A stretch of 64,000 bases of DNA, from contig CALLQI010000015.1 of assembly GCA_938014885.1 (NCBI GenBank), positions 1 through 64,000 on the forward strand, given 5' to 3'. Under the pieces are notes generated by a model, which was not told the origin of the DNA, did not search any database, and saw nothing but the letters and a program-made list of their open reading frames with translations. Numbering within the stretch: the first letter of the stretch is position 1; each line of letters starts with the position of its first letter. Below are positions 1-11,331 of this stretch, one piece after another. The translations under genes were made by a program, and so were the position numbers. This stretch comes from an uncultured bacterium (GTDB lineage: Bacteria > Planctomycetota > UBA8742 > UBA2392).

Positions 1-507
<507 letters not shown>

Positions 508-585
508 TACATAGACTTCACTGTCGGGCGACCGGCAGCGTCGTAAGGCATATCCTCATAGCATGGCTATTCATCATACGCGTCG

Positions 586-624
586 CGGGGCCCCTTCGTG
601 GACATTTCCACGACTGGGGCCCCG
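586..624 (+). other. 16S-tRNA spacer hairpin, likely processing stem
   Basis: A 9-bp GC-rich outer stem (586-594 with 616-624) encloses a 6-bp inner stem (597-602 with 607-612) and a CATT loop, with a small internal loop between them. It lies in the leader between the 16S 3' end and tRNA-Ile, so a role in precursor cleavage is likely. The fold was derived by eye. Confidence 0.5.
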
Positions 625-692
625 TGCATCCTCACTCCGTGAGGCAGGCAGCCGTGTTCTGGCAACGCCAGGACTCGCGACCGCATCGGCAA

Positions 693-769
693 GCGCCGGT
701 AGCTCAGCTGGTTAGAGCACACGCCTGATAAGCGTGAGGTCGGCGGTTCGAGTCCGCCCCGGCGCACCA
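693..769 (+). tRNA. tRNA-Ile (GAT)
   Basis: A complete cloverleaf is visible. The acceptor GCGCCGG pairs with CCGGCGC at 759-765. The anticodon GAT is at 727-729 and the T-arm contains GGTTCGAGTCC. The CCA end is encoded (767-769). It sits in the 16S-23S spacer, the usual place for tRNA-Ile. Confidence 0.97.
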
Positions 770-824
770 GCCTGCTGGCACTTGTTGACGCCTGTTCGGT
801 ATTGACCGACATGGCGGCGGCCGG

Positions 825-899
825 GGGCCAGTAGCTCAGTGGTAGAGCATCGGCTTTGCAAGCCGAGGGTCAGGGGTTCGAATCCCCTCTGGTCCACCA
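825..899 (+). tRNA. tRNA-Ala (TGC)
   Basis: The acceptor GGGCCAG pairs with CTGGTCC before the A discriminator, with one G-T wobble. The anticodon loop is TTTGCAA, giving TGC at 857-859. The T-arm contains GGTTCGAATCC and CCA is encoded at 897-899. It follows tRNA-Ile in the rRNA spacer, the commonest bacterial order. Confidence 0.97.
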
Positions 900-1441
900 C
901 GCCGGTGTTGTGTGCGGAGGGTTGTTTGCGGAGGCAGAGATGCAGCGCGTATGAAGTTTCGGGGCTTGCGCCCGCGGGTTTGGCCGGCATTTCGGCATAA
1001 CCCTCGGGCGCGAGCTCCGGAAGTCCCCGGTTCACCGCTTATGCGGCCCTGGGGTTGTCCGGAAACGGGCTCTTTGACAACAGCATACTGGATGAGAATT
1101 GAGAAATCTCAAGACATCAGTAATCAACCGTGTCAACCACGCCGTGAGGCGTAGTGACATGCGTGTCTGAAGTATTTGACTCATGGTCGCGGCGGCAAAA
1201 CCGCAGTGACCTGACGTGAAACTGAAGTAATGAGGTATTGCCGTCAGTAGGGAAGCATGGTGATTCCAGGTTGTGGTGCGTCGTGAGACACGCTGCAACT
1301 GCACCGTGGCAACGAAAGCGGCAAGGCAAGACGCCAAAGTATCAATCGCTACGCATGTCTTGATCTTGCGGGGACGGGCGACTGTAAATGTTCGGCCTGG
1401 CTTCGCGGGGGCAGCTTCCGAAGGGATTCGGGGGTTGTTGT
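900..1441 (+). other. long tRNA-Ala to 23S spacer
   Basis: This stretch of about 540 bases has no credible protein gene or further tRNA. The only recognised signals are a boxA-like element at 1069-1080 and the 5' half of the 23S processing stem at its end (from 1423). The rest shows nothing I can assign. Confidence 0.7.
1069..1080 (+). promoter_or_regulatory. boxA antitermination element
   Basis: GCTCTTTGACAA differs by one base from the matching part of the boxA consensus TGCTCTTTAACAA. BoxA RNA is bound by NusB-S10 and protects rRNA transcription from early termination. A copy between the spacer tRNAs and 23S is the normal arrangement. The assignment rests on sequence match and position only. 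Confidence 0.75.

Positions 1442-1448
<7 letters not shown>
1423..1448 (+). other. 23S precursor stem, 5' strand
   Basis: These 26 bases are largely complementary to 4394-4419, with a short purine-purine mismatch in the middle. The stem brings both ends of 23S together, as the RNase III substrate does in bacterial pre-23S rRNA. The innermost part, GGTCAAG against CTTGACC, is helix 1 of mature 23S. Confidence 0.7.
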
Positions 1449-4393
<2,945 letters not shown>

Positions 4394-4400
<7 letters not shown>

Positions 4401-4419
4401 GCAACAATCTTCGAATCCC
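4394..4419 (+). other. 23S precursor stem, 3' strand
   Basis: This is the partner of 1423-1448 in the pre-23S processing stem. It runs from the last bases of 23S into the 23S-5S spacer. A further small hairpin, CGAAT/ATTCG-like around a GGCC core, may follow at 4412-4445, but I am less sure of it. Confidence 0.65.
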
Positions 4420-4556
4420 CCGGCCTAAAAGACCGGCTTTCGAAGGTGATTGCAAAATCTCCGACATGCCGTAGCGATCACGCGGCGTCTTGGTCTCATT
4501 CTGTCCAGTATGTTGTTGTCAGTGAGCCTGGACTCACTGCAAGCTTTGACAATTTT

Positions 4557-4664
4557 TCTCGGTGCCCACACCTGCGGGGACACACCCGATCCCATCCCGA
4601 ACTCGGTAGTTAAGCCCGTAGGGCCGATGATAGTCGAAAGGCGAAAGTAGGTTGGTGCCGGGGT
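4557..4664 (+). rRNA. rrf: 5S ribosomal RNA
   Basis: Helix I is formed by TCTCGGTGCC at the 5' end and GGTGCCGGGG at the 3' end, with several G-T wobbles. The CCCATCCCGAACTCGG segment of loop B/helix III is conserved. At about 108 nt it is slightly short of a typical bacterial 5S, so the ends may be off by a few bases. Confidence 0.93.
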
Positions 4665-4667
4665 ATA

Positions 4668-4707
4668 ACACGGGCCGGAGCGCAAGCTCCGGCCCGTGTC
4701 CGTTTTT
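4668..4707 (+). terminator. intrinsic terminator of the rRNA operon
   Basis: A perfect 14-bp GC-rich stem (4668-4681 with 4686-4699) closed by a GCAA tetraloop is followed by CCG and five T at 4703-4707. It directly follows 5S. The last T of the tract is the first base of the stop codon (TCA on this strand) of the convergent TPR gene. Confidence 0.93.
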
Positions 4708-5786
4708 CACACTTCCCGGCCGCCCTCGGCCGCCAGGCTCTCCAGCTCAGGCATACTCCACAGCGCATCAAAGCAGGGATCGCTGCGCGCGTAGCGAAGG
4801 GACACGTCTGACCGTGCACACGCGCGGATCAGCGCCGCGCATGCGGCCGCGCGTTCGGCCTGTATATCGATGAGGTGAATCCCGTACTGACGCGCTAGCA
4901 CGCCACGGGATGCGTGACACCATGCGATGTTGTAGTCCTTGGCGCTGGCCGTGTTTTCCTGCTCCGACTTGAAGGATCTCAGTGCGCGGTCCAGGGCATC
5001 AAGTCCCGCCGCCTGGCATCCCGATGCGATCTGCGCCCGGCCCCAGAGTGCAAGCCACGCGCCCTTTTGCTCGGACTCGCGTGCGCGTTCCAGGCACTCG
5101 AAGGCGGCCTGAACCTGCCCGAGCTCCAAGCGGATCTCGGCAAGGTCCAGCCAGTCATGGTCATCCAGCAAGGTTGCGTCCTGGGTTGCACATTCGTCCA
5201 TGACGTTGCCGGCGACTTCGTATTGCCGCAGTCGGCATAGGGCTTGGGCCGCACGCAGCCCGTAGTAGGGGCCGGCCTCTGCTTCATGTGAAACAGGCAT
5301 CAGCCAAGCCAGTGCAGCCTCGAAGTAACCCAGTAGCAACAGGGCTTCGCCCATATAGGCGTACGTCAAGACTCCGTCAGGCTCGATCTCCTCCATGGCC
5401 TTTGCGTATCCCAGCGCTTCGTCATACCGGCCCAGCCGGATCAATGTGTCTGCGGCCTTAGACAAGGTGTCGTAGTTGTCAGGTTCGAGTCGATACAGGA
5501 CTTCAAGGTCTGCCATGGCACCTTCAAGGTCATCACTGGTGGCACGGAAATGCGCCCGTAACCGGAGTGCGTTGTAGTTCTTTGGTTCACGCTCCAGGAC
5601 CCAGTCCAAGTCTTCCATTGCCTTGGGATCATCTTGCAGTGCGTAGGCACGAAGCATGCGCGCTTCGACCCAGTCGGGTCGGTGTGACAGCGCTTCGTCC
5701 GTGAGTTCGCGCGCCCGGGAGAAGTCTCCAGCATTTAGCGCTGCTTCGGCTTCAGTACACAAGTGCGATTCGGGCTCGTCTTGCAT
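4707..5786 (-). CDS. TPR repeat protein
   Basis: A 359-residue soluble protein made almost wholly of helix pairs of the tetratricopeptide type. Units such as LTDEALSHRPDWVEARML and ALGYAKAMEEIEPDG show the W/L/Y and A/P pattern of TPRs. No enzyme domain, signal peptide or membrane segment is visible, so a scaffold or adaptor role is inferred from the fold only. I use the ATG at 5786; a TTG 36 bases upstream would add 12 residues but gives no better ribosome site. It ends against the rRNA terminator and lies downstream of thrS, separated from it by a hairpin. Confidence 0.8.
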   Translation of the reverse strand: MQDEPESHLCTEAEAALNAGDFSRARELTDEALSHRPDWVEARMLRAYALQDDPKAMEDLDWVLEREPKNYNALRLRAHFRATSDDLEGAMADLEVLYRLEPDNYDTLSKAADTLIRLGRYDEALGYAKAMEEIEPDGVLTYAYMGEALLLLGYFEAALAWLMPVSHEAEAGPYYGLRAAQALCRLRQYEVAGNVMDECATQDATLLDDHDWLDLAEIRLELGQVQAAFECLERARESEQKGAWLALWGRAQIASGCQAAGLDALDRALRSFKSEQENTASAKDYNIAWCHASRGVLARQYGIHLIDIQAERAAACAALIRACARSDVSLRYARSDPCFDALWSMPELESLAAEGGREV

Positions 5787-5840
5787 GCTGGAAAGGTAAC
5801 AGCAATCGGCCTGATTTCCCAAGCCAATGCCACGAATGAA

Positions 5841-5870
5841 AGGGCCCCGAGCTTACGCTCGGGGCTCTCT
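5841..5870 (-). terminator. hairpin after thrS, probable terminator
   Basis: A 12-bp stem with one wobble pair (about 5841-5852 with 5857-5868) and a TTAC loop lies 30 bases past the thrS stop. On the minus strand it is followed by a short pyrimidine run (CCCTTTCATT), which is a weak T-tract. It separates thrS from the TPR gene. Confidence 0.55.
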
Positions 5871-5899
5871 GCTGGTTCTGATGCTGATGCTGGGTGCCT

Positions 5900-7870
5900 T
5901 TACTTACGCCAGGATTCGAGGCTTTCGAGGAACTTGTCCAGTTGCATTTCGCCCAGTTCGCCTTTGTCGCGGCTTCTTACGTTGATGCTTCCGGCTTCTA
6001 CTTCCTTCTCGCCTACCACCAGTGCGTAGGGGATCTTTTGCAGGCTGGCCTCGCGGATCTTGTAGCCCACTCGGTCATCCTTCAGGTTGACCTCGCTTCG
6101 CAGGCCGAACTCGAGCAGCCTGGCGTTCACCTGCTTGGCGTAGTCGATGAACTTCTCGCTTACCGGGATGATCTGCACCTGCACCGGGGCCAGCCACAGC
6201 GGGAATGCGCCGGCGAAATGCTCGATCAGGATTCCCATGAAGCGCTCGACACTGCCGTAGCACGCGCGGTGGATCATCACCGGGGTGTGGCGGCCGCCGT
6301 CAGGGCCCACGTACTGCAAGCCGAACCTTGCCGGCATGCTGAAGTCGAGCTGGATGGTGCCGCACTGCCAGCTTCGCTTGAGGCTGTCTCGGATGTGGAA
6401 GTCGATCTTCGGGCCATAGAACGCGCCGTCGCCCGGGTTCAGCTTGTAGACCACGCCCATTTCATCGAGGGTGGTCTTGAGTGCTGACTCCGCCTTCTCC
6501 CACATCTCTTCGCTGCCGATGCTCTTGGCCGGGCGGGTGCTGAGTTCGATGTGCACGTCATCCAGCCCGAACGCTCCGTAGATCTCTTTGAAGAAGCCGA
6601 TCAGCAGGCTGATCTCGCCCTTGATCTGGTCCGGGGTGCAGAAGTGGTGCGCGTCGTCCTGGGTAAACGCCTGCACCCGGAACAGCCCGTGCCGCACGCC
6701 ACTCAGCTCACGACGGTGCACAAGCCCCATCTCGGCTATGCGCAGCGGGAACTCGTTGTAACTGTGCAGCCTGGTGCGATAGAGCATCAGGTGCCCCGGG
6801 CAGTTCATCGGCTTCACCGCCATCGGGCGTTCTTCATCGACGTTGTCGCGGATGTTCTCGGGGTTCTTTTCATCGCGCAGCTTCATCTTGGTGAAGAACA
6901 TGTTCTGCATGTAGTTGGCGTAGTGGCCGCTGGTGTGCCACATCTGCTCGCTCAGCACGATCGGGGTTTTCACCTCGACGTAGCCGCGGCGGCGCAGGTT
7001 CTCGCGCATGAAGTTCACCAGCTGGTTCCAGATCATCGCCCCCTTGGGGTAGAAGAACGGGAAGCCCGGTGCGTCTTCATCCATGAAGAACAACTCGAGC
7101 TGTTCGCCCAGCACGCGGTGGTCGCGCTTGCGTGCTTCCTCGAGGAACTTGAAGTGGTCTTCCAATTCCTGCTTGGTGAAAAAGGCGATGCCGTACACGC
7201 GCTGCAGTTGCTCGCGGTTCGCATCGGCGCGCCAGTAGCTGCCGCTGACCTTGGTGAGCTTTACGAACTTCAGCCAGCCGGTATCAGGCACGTGCGGCCC
7301 ACGGCACAGGTCGATGAACTCGCCGTGCTTGTAGAAGCTAAGTTCTTCGCCGCGGTCCTTGATGCCCTGCACCAGTTCCTGCTTGAACTTGTTCTGGCCG
7401 CCATCGATGGCCTTGTAGCGCGCATAGAACTCGTTGGCGTCGTCGTAGTCGCTGACGCAGCGCACGAAGGGGTGGCCTTCCTTGGCGATCTTGGCCATCT
7501 CGGCCTCAATACGCGGGAAGTCCGATTCGCTGATCTTTCCCTCGGGCAAGTAGATGTCGTAGTAGAAGCCTTCATCCACGACAGGCCCAATGGTCAGCTC
7601 GGCCTTGGGGAAAATGCGCAGGATCGCGTCGGCCATCAAGTGCGCGGCCGAGTGGCGCAGGACATCCAGCGCTTCTTTGTCCTTCTTGGTGATGATCTGC
7701 ACGTTGGCGCCGTCGCGGAGCGGAAGCTGCAGGTCAACGACTTTGCCGTCAACCTTGGCGGCCACGGCAACACGGGCAAGCCCGTCACTGATGGATTTTG
7801 CGAGGTCCGCGGCGGATGCGCCGTCAGAAAGCTGCTTTGCGCTGCCGTCAGGCAGCTTAACGCTGATCAT
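5900..7870 (-). CDS. thrS: threonyl-tRNA synthetase
   Basis: This enzyme charges tRNA-Thr with threonine in the cytoplasm. The 656 residues match the full-length bacterial enzyme. They comprise an N-terminal TGS domain (about 1-61), an editing domain with the HSAAH motif near 73, and a class II catalytic core. The core has the zinc cysteine in KPMNCPGH, motif 2 in FRVQAFTQDDAH and motif 3 in GSVERFMGILIEH. A C-terminal anticodon-binding domain follows. The ATG at 7870 is chosen because GGGAG lies 7 nt upstream and MISVKLPDGS is the usual start of TGS. Upstream ATG (7891) and GTG (7900) codons fall inside a leader hairpin. The leader looks like a translational operator. Confidence 0.97.
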   Translation of the reverse strand: MISVKLPDGSAKQLSDGASAADLAKSISDGLARVAVAAKVDGKVVDLQLPLRDGANVQIITKKDKEALDVLRHSAAHLMADAILRIFPKAELTIGPVVDEGFYYDIYLPEGKISESDFPRIEAEMAKIAKEGHPFVRCVSDYDDANEFYARYKAIDGGQNKFKQELVQGIKDRGEELSFYKHGEFIDLCRGPHVPDTGWLKFVKLTKVSGSYWRADANREQLQRVYGIAFFTKQELEDHFKFLEEARKRDHRVLGEQLELFFMDEDAPGFPFFYPKGAMIWNQLVNFMRENLRRRGYVEVKTPIVLSEQMWHTSGHYANYMQNMFFTKMKLRDEKNPENIRDNVDEERPMAVKPMNCPGHLMLYRTRLHSYNEFPLRIAEMGLVHRRELSGVRHGLFRVQAFTQDDAHHFCTPDQIKGEISLLIGFFKEIYGAFGLDDVHIELSTRPAKSIGSEEMWEKAESALKTTLDEMGVVYKLNPGDGAFYGPKIDFHIRDSLKRSWQCGTIQLDFSMPARFGLQYVGPDGGRHTPVMIHRACYGSVERFMGILIEHFAGAFPLWLAPVQVQIIPVSEKFIDYAKQVNARLLEFGLRSEVNLKDDRVGYKIREASLQKIPYALVVGEKEVEAGSINVRSRDKGELGEMQLDKFLESLESWRK

Positions 7871-7887
7871 GGTTGTTCTCCCGTTTT

Positions 7888-7912
7888 GCATGACGGACAC
7901 GAACCGTCATGC
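7888..7912 (-). promoter_or_regulatory. thrS leader hairpin 2, anticodon-arm-like
   Basis: On the minus strand a perfect 9-bp stem, GCATGACGG with CCGTCATGC, closes a 7-nt loop UUCGUGU. Read as an anticodon loop, this gives U33 followed by CGU, the anticodon of one tRNA-Thr species. The stem ends 5 nt before the thrS Shine-Dalgarno GGGAG (7878-7882). Any ligand holding this stem would therefore crowd the ribosome site. Structure and loop are read directly; the regulatory role is inferred from the known E. coli thrS operator. Confidence 0.75.
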
Positions 7913-7917
7913 GACAA

Positions 7918-7944
7918 GCCGCGGTGGATACGAACCACCGTGGC
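7918..7944 (-). promoter_or_regulatory. thrS leader hairpin 1, anticodon-arm-like
   Basis: On the minus strand a stem of about ten pairs with one A-C mismatch (core CGGTGG with CCACCG) closes the 7-nt loop UUCGUAU. This again reads U33-CGU and has A at position 37. It lies 5 nt upstream of hairpin 2. Two similar arms side by side would suit a dimeric ThrRS with two anticodon-binding domains. No T-box sequence or antiterminator is seen here. No clear promoter was found in the remaining 33 bases before the upstream gene. Confidence 0.72.
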
Positions 7945-7977
7945 CAATACATGAACGCAAAGGTAGCGGCAAAAGTT

Positions 7978-10038
7978 TCAAGCGTCTATGGGCGGAAAGC
8001 GCGGGATGCGCGCGTCCCACAGCCGGCTGAATACCGCGATGTCGTGCTCCCAGGCTTCCACGCTGGCGCGCAGCACGTAGTCGGTGCCCTGCGTGTGCAA
8101 GCTGTGTTCGGTGCGGACCTTCACGTCCCAGCCCGTGCGGCGTACCGCAAACTCCTGCGTGATCTCAATCCGCGCACTGCCCGGCTGATGGTTGGTGACT
8201 CGCATTTCTTCGACGATGCTGTGGCCGAGTTCCAACCCGATCGGCTCAAGCCGGCTCATGGCCGGGCCGCCATGTTCGGTGGCGTCGATCACGTTGCGGT
8301 AGACGATGCAAGCCCCTTCCTGGTTGACTTCGCGCGAGATCACCGGCGTTTCGATATCCATGAACTGGGTGCCGGCGGCGGACTCGGGCTCAGCGTATGC
8401 GCGCAGCTCAGCGTCTTCGGGGCGCTCCGGCCGCACTGGCAGTTCCAGCGTCGCGTTGTGCAGCGTCAGCTTGAAGGGCTCGCTTTCCGGCCACAGAAGT
8501 GGCCAGTAGCTGGCGCTGAAGGCCACCCGCAGCGTGTGGCCGGGCATGAACGCGTGGCCGCAGTCGTTGAGCGGCAGCGTGATCTGGTACTTCTCGGTGG
8601 GCACCAGCGGCCGCGGGTTACTGTGGCTGTGCCGGTGGCGCAGGTTCAGCACGCCGTAGCTGACGCGCAGGCTGCTGCCGTCGGCGGCGACATCGCACAG
8701 GCGCGCGACAAGCTGACCGAAGGGCCTGTCGCATGAGACTGTCAGGCGCAGCACCGGCGCGCCCAGCACTTCAAAGCGCGCTGGGATTGACAGGTCAAGA
8801 CAGAGGCTGCGGGCGTCGTCGTCGCGCTGGTCGCCGGGTTGGTCGCCTTCAACGCCAAAGCCGCACCACGCGCCCGATGCCTGCCCGACCCGCAGCGCCA
8901 GCGGGATCTCGCGGGGTGTGAACCCGCCGCGCGGCAGCGGGGCCAGCATCGCGGAATCGTCGGGCGCGCCCATTCGCGGCCGCAGCGTACCGATACCCAG
9001 ATTGACGACTTCGGGGCGGATGCGCTTGCTGGGCCAGGCATCTTCGGCAACCCAGCGGCCCACGCGGGCGATGACGGCCTGTTGCGGCGGCACGTACTCC
9101 TGCATCCACGCGCGCAGCGGGGGCTCGCGCATGATGCCGGTGTCGCGGCCGCGCAGCCAATGATCGAACCAGCGCAGCGCCTCTTGCAGAAAGCCGATGG
9201 CCGGGCCCGGGATGCCTTCGTGCGGGTAAAGGTGCGCCCAGGGGCCGATCAGGCCTTTGCGCGGGCATTGCAGGTTGGCGAGCATGCGCGGCACGGCGTT
9301 GCTGTAACCATCGGCCCACCCGCTGACGGCGAATACGGGGCAGTTGATGCGCTCCCAGTCAGTGGCGACGCTGCCGTGCTGCCAGTATTCATCAAGAATC
9401 GGGTGGCGCAGCCAGCGCTCGGCGTAAAGCGGCAAGTGATCAAGTCGCTTGCGCCATTGTGCGCGCCAATCAGGCACCAGCTCAGGGTCAGGGGGCTGCG
9501 CGCCCAGCGTGAACAGCACGGAGCCCCAGATCAGGTTTTCGGTCAACAGGCAGCCACCCATGTAGTGCGCGTCGTCGGCGTAGCGGTCGTCACTGGCGCA
9601 CACGGCAATCACGGCACCCAGTTGCGGCGGCCTCAAAGCCGCGATCTGCAGCGCATTGAAGCCGCCCCAGCTTTTGCCCAGCATGCCGATGCGGCCGTTG
9701 CACCAGGGTTGCGCGGCAATGAAGGCCAGCGCGTCAAGACCGTCCTGCTGCTCTTGTGCCGTGTACTCGTCGGTCAGCAGGCCTTCGCTTTCACCGCTGC
9801 CGCGCAGGTCGATGCGAATCACCGCGTAGCCGTGGCCCGCGAAGTAGCGGTGCATGGGCTCGTCGCGGGTGCGCGTGCCCCAGCGTTTGCGATACGGGAT
9901 GTACTCGACGATCGCCGGTGCCGGACCCGTGCCCTGCGGCAGCCAGATGCGCGCGGCAAGGCGCGTGCCGTCGCGCGTGGGAATCCACGAGTGTTCGACC
10001 TCGGTGAAGGCGTGCGGGAAGTCTTGCCGAACGTGCAT
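7978..10038 (-). CDS. CocE/NonD (S15-type) alpha/beta hydrolase
   Basis: A 686-residue serine hydrolase of the CocE / X-Pro dipeptidyl-peptidase (S15) superfamily. The nucleophile motif G-K-S-W-G has Ser near 123. The acid is likely in SGWADGYSNAV near 257, and the histidine in GPWAHLYPHEG near 290. The C-terminal half is the jelly-roll X-Pro domain that ends this family. Members cleave esters or acyl-peptide bonds; the substrate here is unknown. No signal peptide is seen. It is upstream of thrS on the same strand. Its ATG lies only 24 bases from the ATG of the divergent ATP-grasp gene. Confidence 0.88.
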   Translation of the reverse strand: MHVRQDFPHAFTEVEHSWIPTRDGTRLAARIWLPQGTGPAPAIVEYIPYRKRWGTRTRDEPMHRYFAGHGYAVIRIDLRGSGESEGLLTDEYTAQEQQDGLDALAFIAAQPWCNGRIGMLGKSWGGFNALQIAALRPPQLGAVIAVCASDDRYADDAHYMGGCLLTENLIWGSVLFTLGAQPPDPELVPDWRAQWRKRLDHLPLYAERWLRHPILDEYWQHGSVATDWERINCPVFAVSGWADGYSNAVPRMLANLQCPRKGLIGPWAHLYPHEGIPGPAIGFLQEALRWFDHWLRGRDTGIMREPPLRAWMQEYVPPQQAVIARVGRWVAEDAWPSKRIRPEVVNLGIGTLRPRMGAPDDSAMLAPLPRGGFTPREIPLALRVGQASGAWCGFGVEGDQPGDQRDDDARSLCLDLSIPARFEVLGAPVLRLTVSCDRPFGQLVARLCDVAADGSSLRVSYGVLNLRHRHSHSNPRPLVPTEKYQITLPLNDCGHAFMPGHTLRVAFSASYWPLLWPESEPFKLTLHNATLELPVRPERPEDAELRAYAEPESAAGTQFMDIETPVISREVNQEGACIVYRNVIDATEHGGPAMSRLEPIGLELGHSIVEEMRVTNHQPGSARIEITQEFAVRRTGWDVKVRTEHSLHTQGTDYVLRASVEAWEHDIAVFSRLWDARIPRFPPIDA

Positions 10039-10062
10039 GGGGGCATGCTACGCTGCGTCGCC

Positions 10063-11331
10063 ATGGCAAGGAACAGGTCAAAGATTCTCGTGGTGCTGCC
10101 CACGATGTGGGACCGCAAGCAGCTTGAAGCCTGCCGCGCGGACTGGGCCGCCCGATTCGAATTCGAGTTCGCGCAGCCCAGCGACGCCGATTGCAGCGCC
10201 TGGTTTGATGCGCTCACGTTCATCCAAGACACGGCCGCGCGCGGCGACATTGCCGGCGTGATCTCATCCAGCGATTACCCCGGCGCCACGATCGCGGCGG
10301 GCATTGCTGCCCGGTCTGGGCTTCCTGGCCCGGACCCAGCGGCGCTGATGCGGGCCGCACAGAAGTTGACGTCGCGCGAGTTGCAGCGCGCCGTGGTGCC
10401 GGAAGCGACGCCGAAGTTCTGCCTCGTGGACCCCGACGACTTGCATGTGCCCGAGATCGGCTTTCCGTGCTTCGTGAAGCCCGTGAAGGGGGCCTTCAGC
10501 ATGTTCGCGCGGCGCGTGGACAGTATGGCTGAGTTGCGCGCGCACCTGGACCGGCCCGAGGTGCGCGAGTTCTGCACCGAGTTCCTGGCGATCTTTAACG
10601 CGCTGTGGCAGCACTTTGTGGCCGAGCCGGTCAACGGCCGCTTTTTCATCGCCGAAGAAGTGCTTACGGGCGCACAGGTCACCGTCGAAGGCTTCGTGGC
10701 TGATGCTGAGCCCGTGATCTGCGGCGTCGTGGACAGCGAGTTTCACCCGGGCGGCCGCAGCTTTTCGCGCTTTGTGTACCCGTCGCGGTTGCCCGCTGAC
10801 GTGCAGGGCCGCATGGCCGACATCGCGCGGCGCTGCGTTGCAGGCATGGGGCTGCGGCATTGCAGCTTCAACATCGAGATGACGTGGGATGCAGCCAGCG
10901 GGCGCGTCGGCATTATCGAAGTCAACCCGCGCATCTGCGGCCAGTTTGGCGACCTGTATCAGAAGGTGGACGGCGCAAACGCCTACGTCGCGCTGGCCGA
11001 GGTGTCGACGGGAAACACGCCCCAGTGGCCGCGCGGCAAGGGTCGCTTCCGCTATGCCGCCAGCGTACCGTTGCGTGTGATGCGAACTTCCCGACTTGTG
11101 GCCGCGCCCGATGATGCCCGCGTGCGGGAGGTTGAGGGCGCGTTCCCCGGGACGCTGGCCTGGAACGAGTACGCCGCGGGCGCGCAGCTGAACGAATTCA
11201 CGTTTGAGGACGGCGCGAGCCAGCGTTACGCGGTGATCAACCTGGGCGCGGAATCACCAGAGGCGCTGGAGAAGAAGGCTCGCGAGGTAGTAGGCGCGCT
11301 GGGTTATCGGGTGGAACCGATCAGCCCTTGA
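10063..11331 (+). CDS. ATP-grasp ligase-like protein
   Basis: A 422-residue protein with an ATP-grasp core. FPCFVKPVKGAFSM (lysine and flexible loop), the acidic hinge IAEEVLTGAQVTVEGF and the metal-binding IEVNPRICGQFGDL are recognisable. The fold places it with carboxylate-amine/thiol ligases (PurK, biotin carboxylase and D-Ala ligase relatives). The substrate cannot be inferred. I chose the ATG that opens MARNRSKILVV, which leads into a Rossmann-like pre-ATP-grasp strand; an ATG 18 bases upstream is possible. Its 3' end overlaps the convergent flavin reductase gene by 11 bases. Confidence 0.85.
   Translation: MARNRSKILVVLPTMWDRKQLEACRADWAARFEFEFAQPSDADCSAWFDALTFIQDTAARGDIAGVISSSDYPGATIAAGIAARSGLPGPDPAALMRAAQKLTSRELQRAVVPEATPKFCLVDPDDLHVPEIGFPCFVKPVKGAFSMFARRVDSMAELRAHLDRPEVREFCTEFLAIFNALWQHFVAEPVNGRFFIAEEVLTGAQVTVEGFVADAEPVICGVVDSEFHPGGRSFSRFVYPSRLPADVQGRMADIARRCVAGMGLRHCSFNIEMTWDAASGRVGIIEVNPRICGQFGDLYQKVDGANAYVALAEVSTGNTPQWPRGKGRFRYAASVPLRVMRTSRLVAAPDDARVREVEGAFPGTLAWNEYAAGAQLNEFTFEDGASQRYAVINLGAESPEALEKKAREVVGALGYRVEPISP

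Noticed and set aside
7871..7900. Earlier thrS starts (ATG 7891, GTG 7900)
   Set aside because: Both fall within leader hairpin 2 and lack a ribosome site, whereas ATG 7870 has GGGAG at good spacing.
7888..7944. tRNA T-arm mimicry or tRNA fragments in the thrS leader
   Set aside because: The loops start TTC like a T-loop, but A58 is missing in both (TTCGT), while the U33-CGU reading fits both loops and the gene identity.
6551..7954. 467-codon frame on the plus strand opposite thrS
   Set aside because: It is the antisense shadow of thrS in GC-rich codons; low-complexity Val/Leu/His content and no family match.
7871..7977. T-box riboswitch before thrS
   Set aside because: No T-box sequence, specifier stem or terminator/antiterminator pair; the gap of 107 nt is too short.
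8839..10062. Long upstream extension of the ATP-grasp frame
   Set aside because: It lies wholly antisense to the CocE-type gene and has no domain; the real gene starts at 10063.
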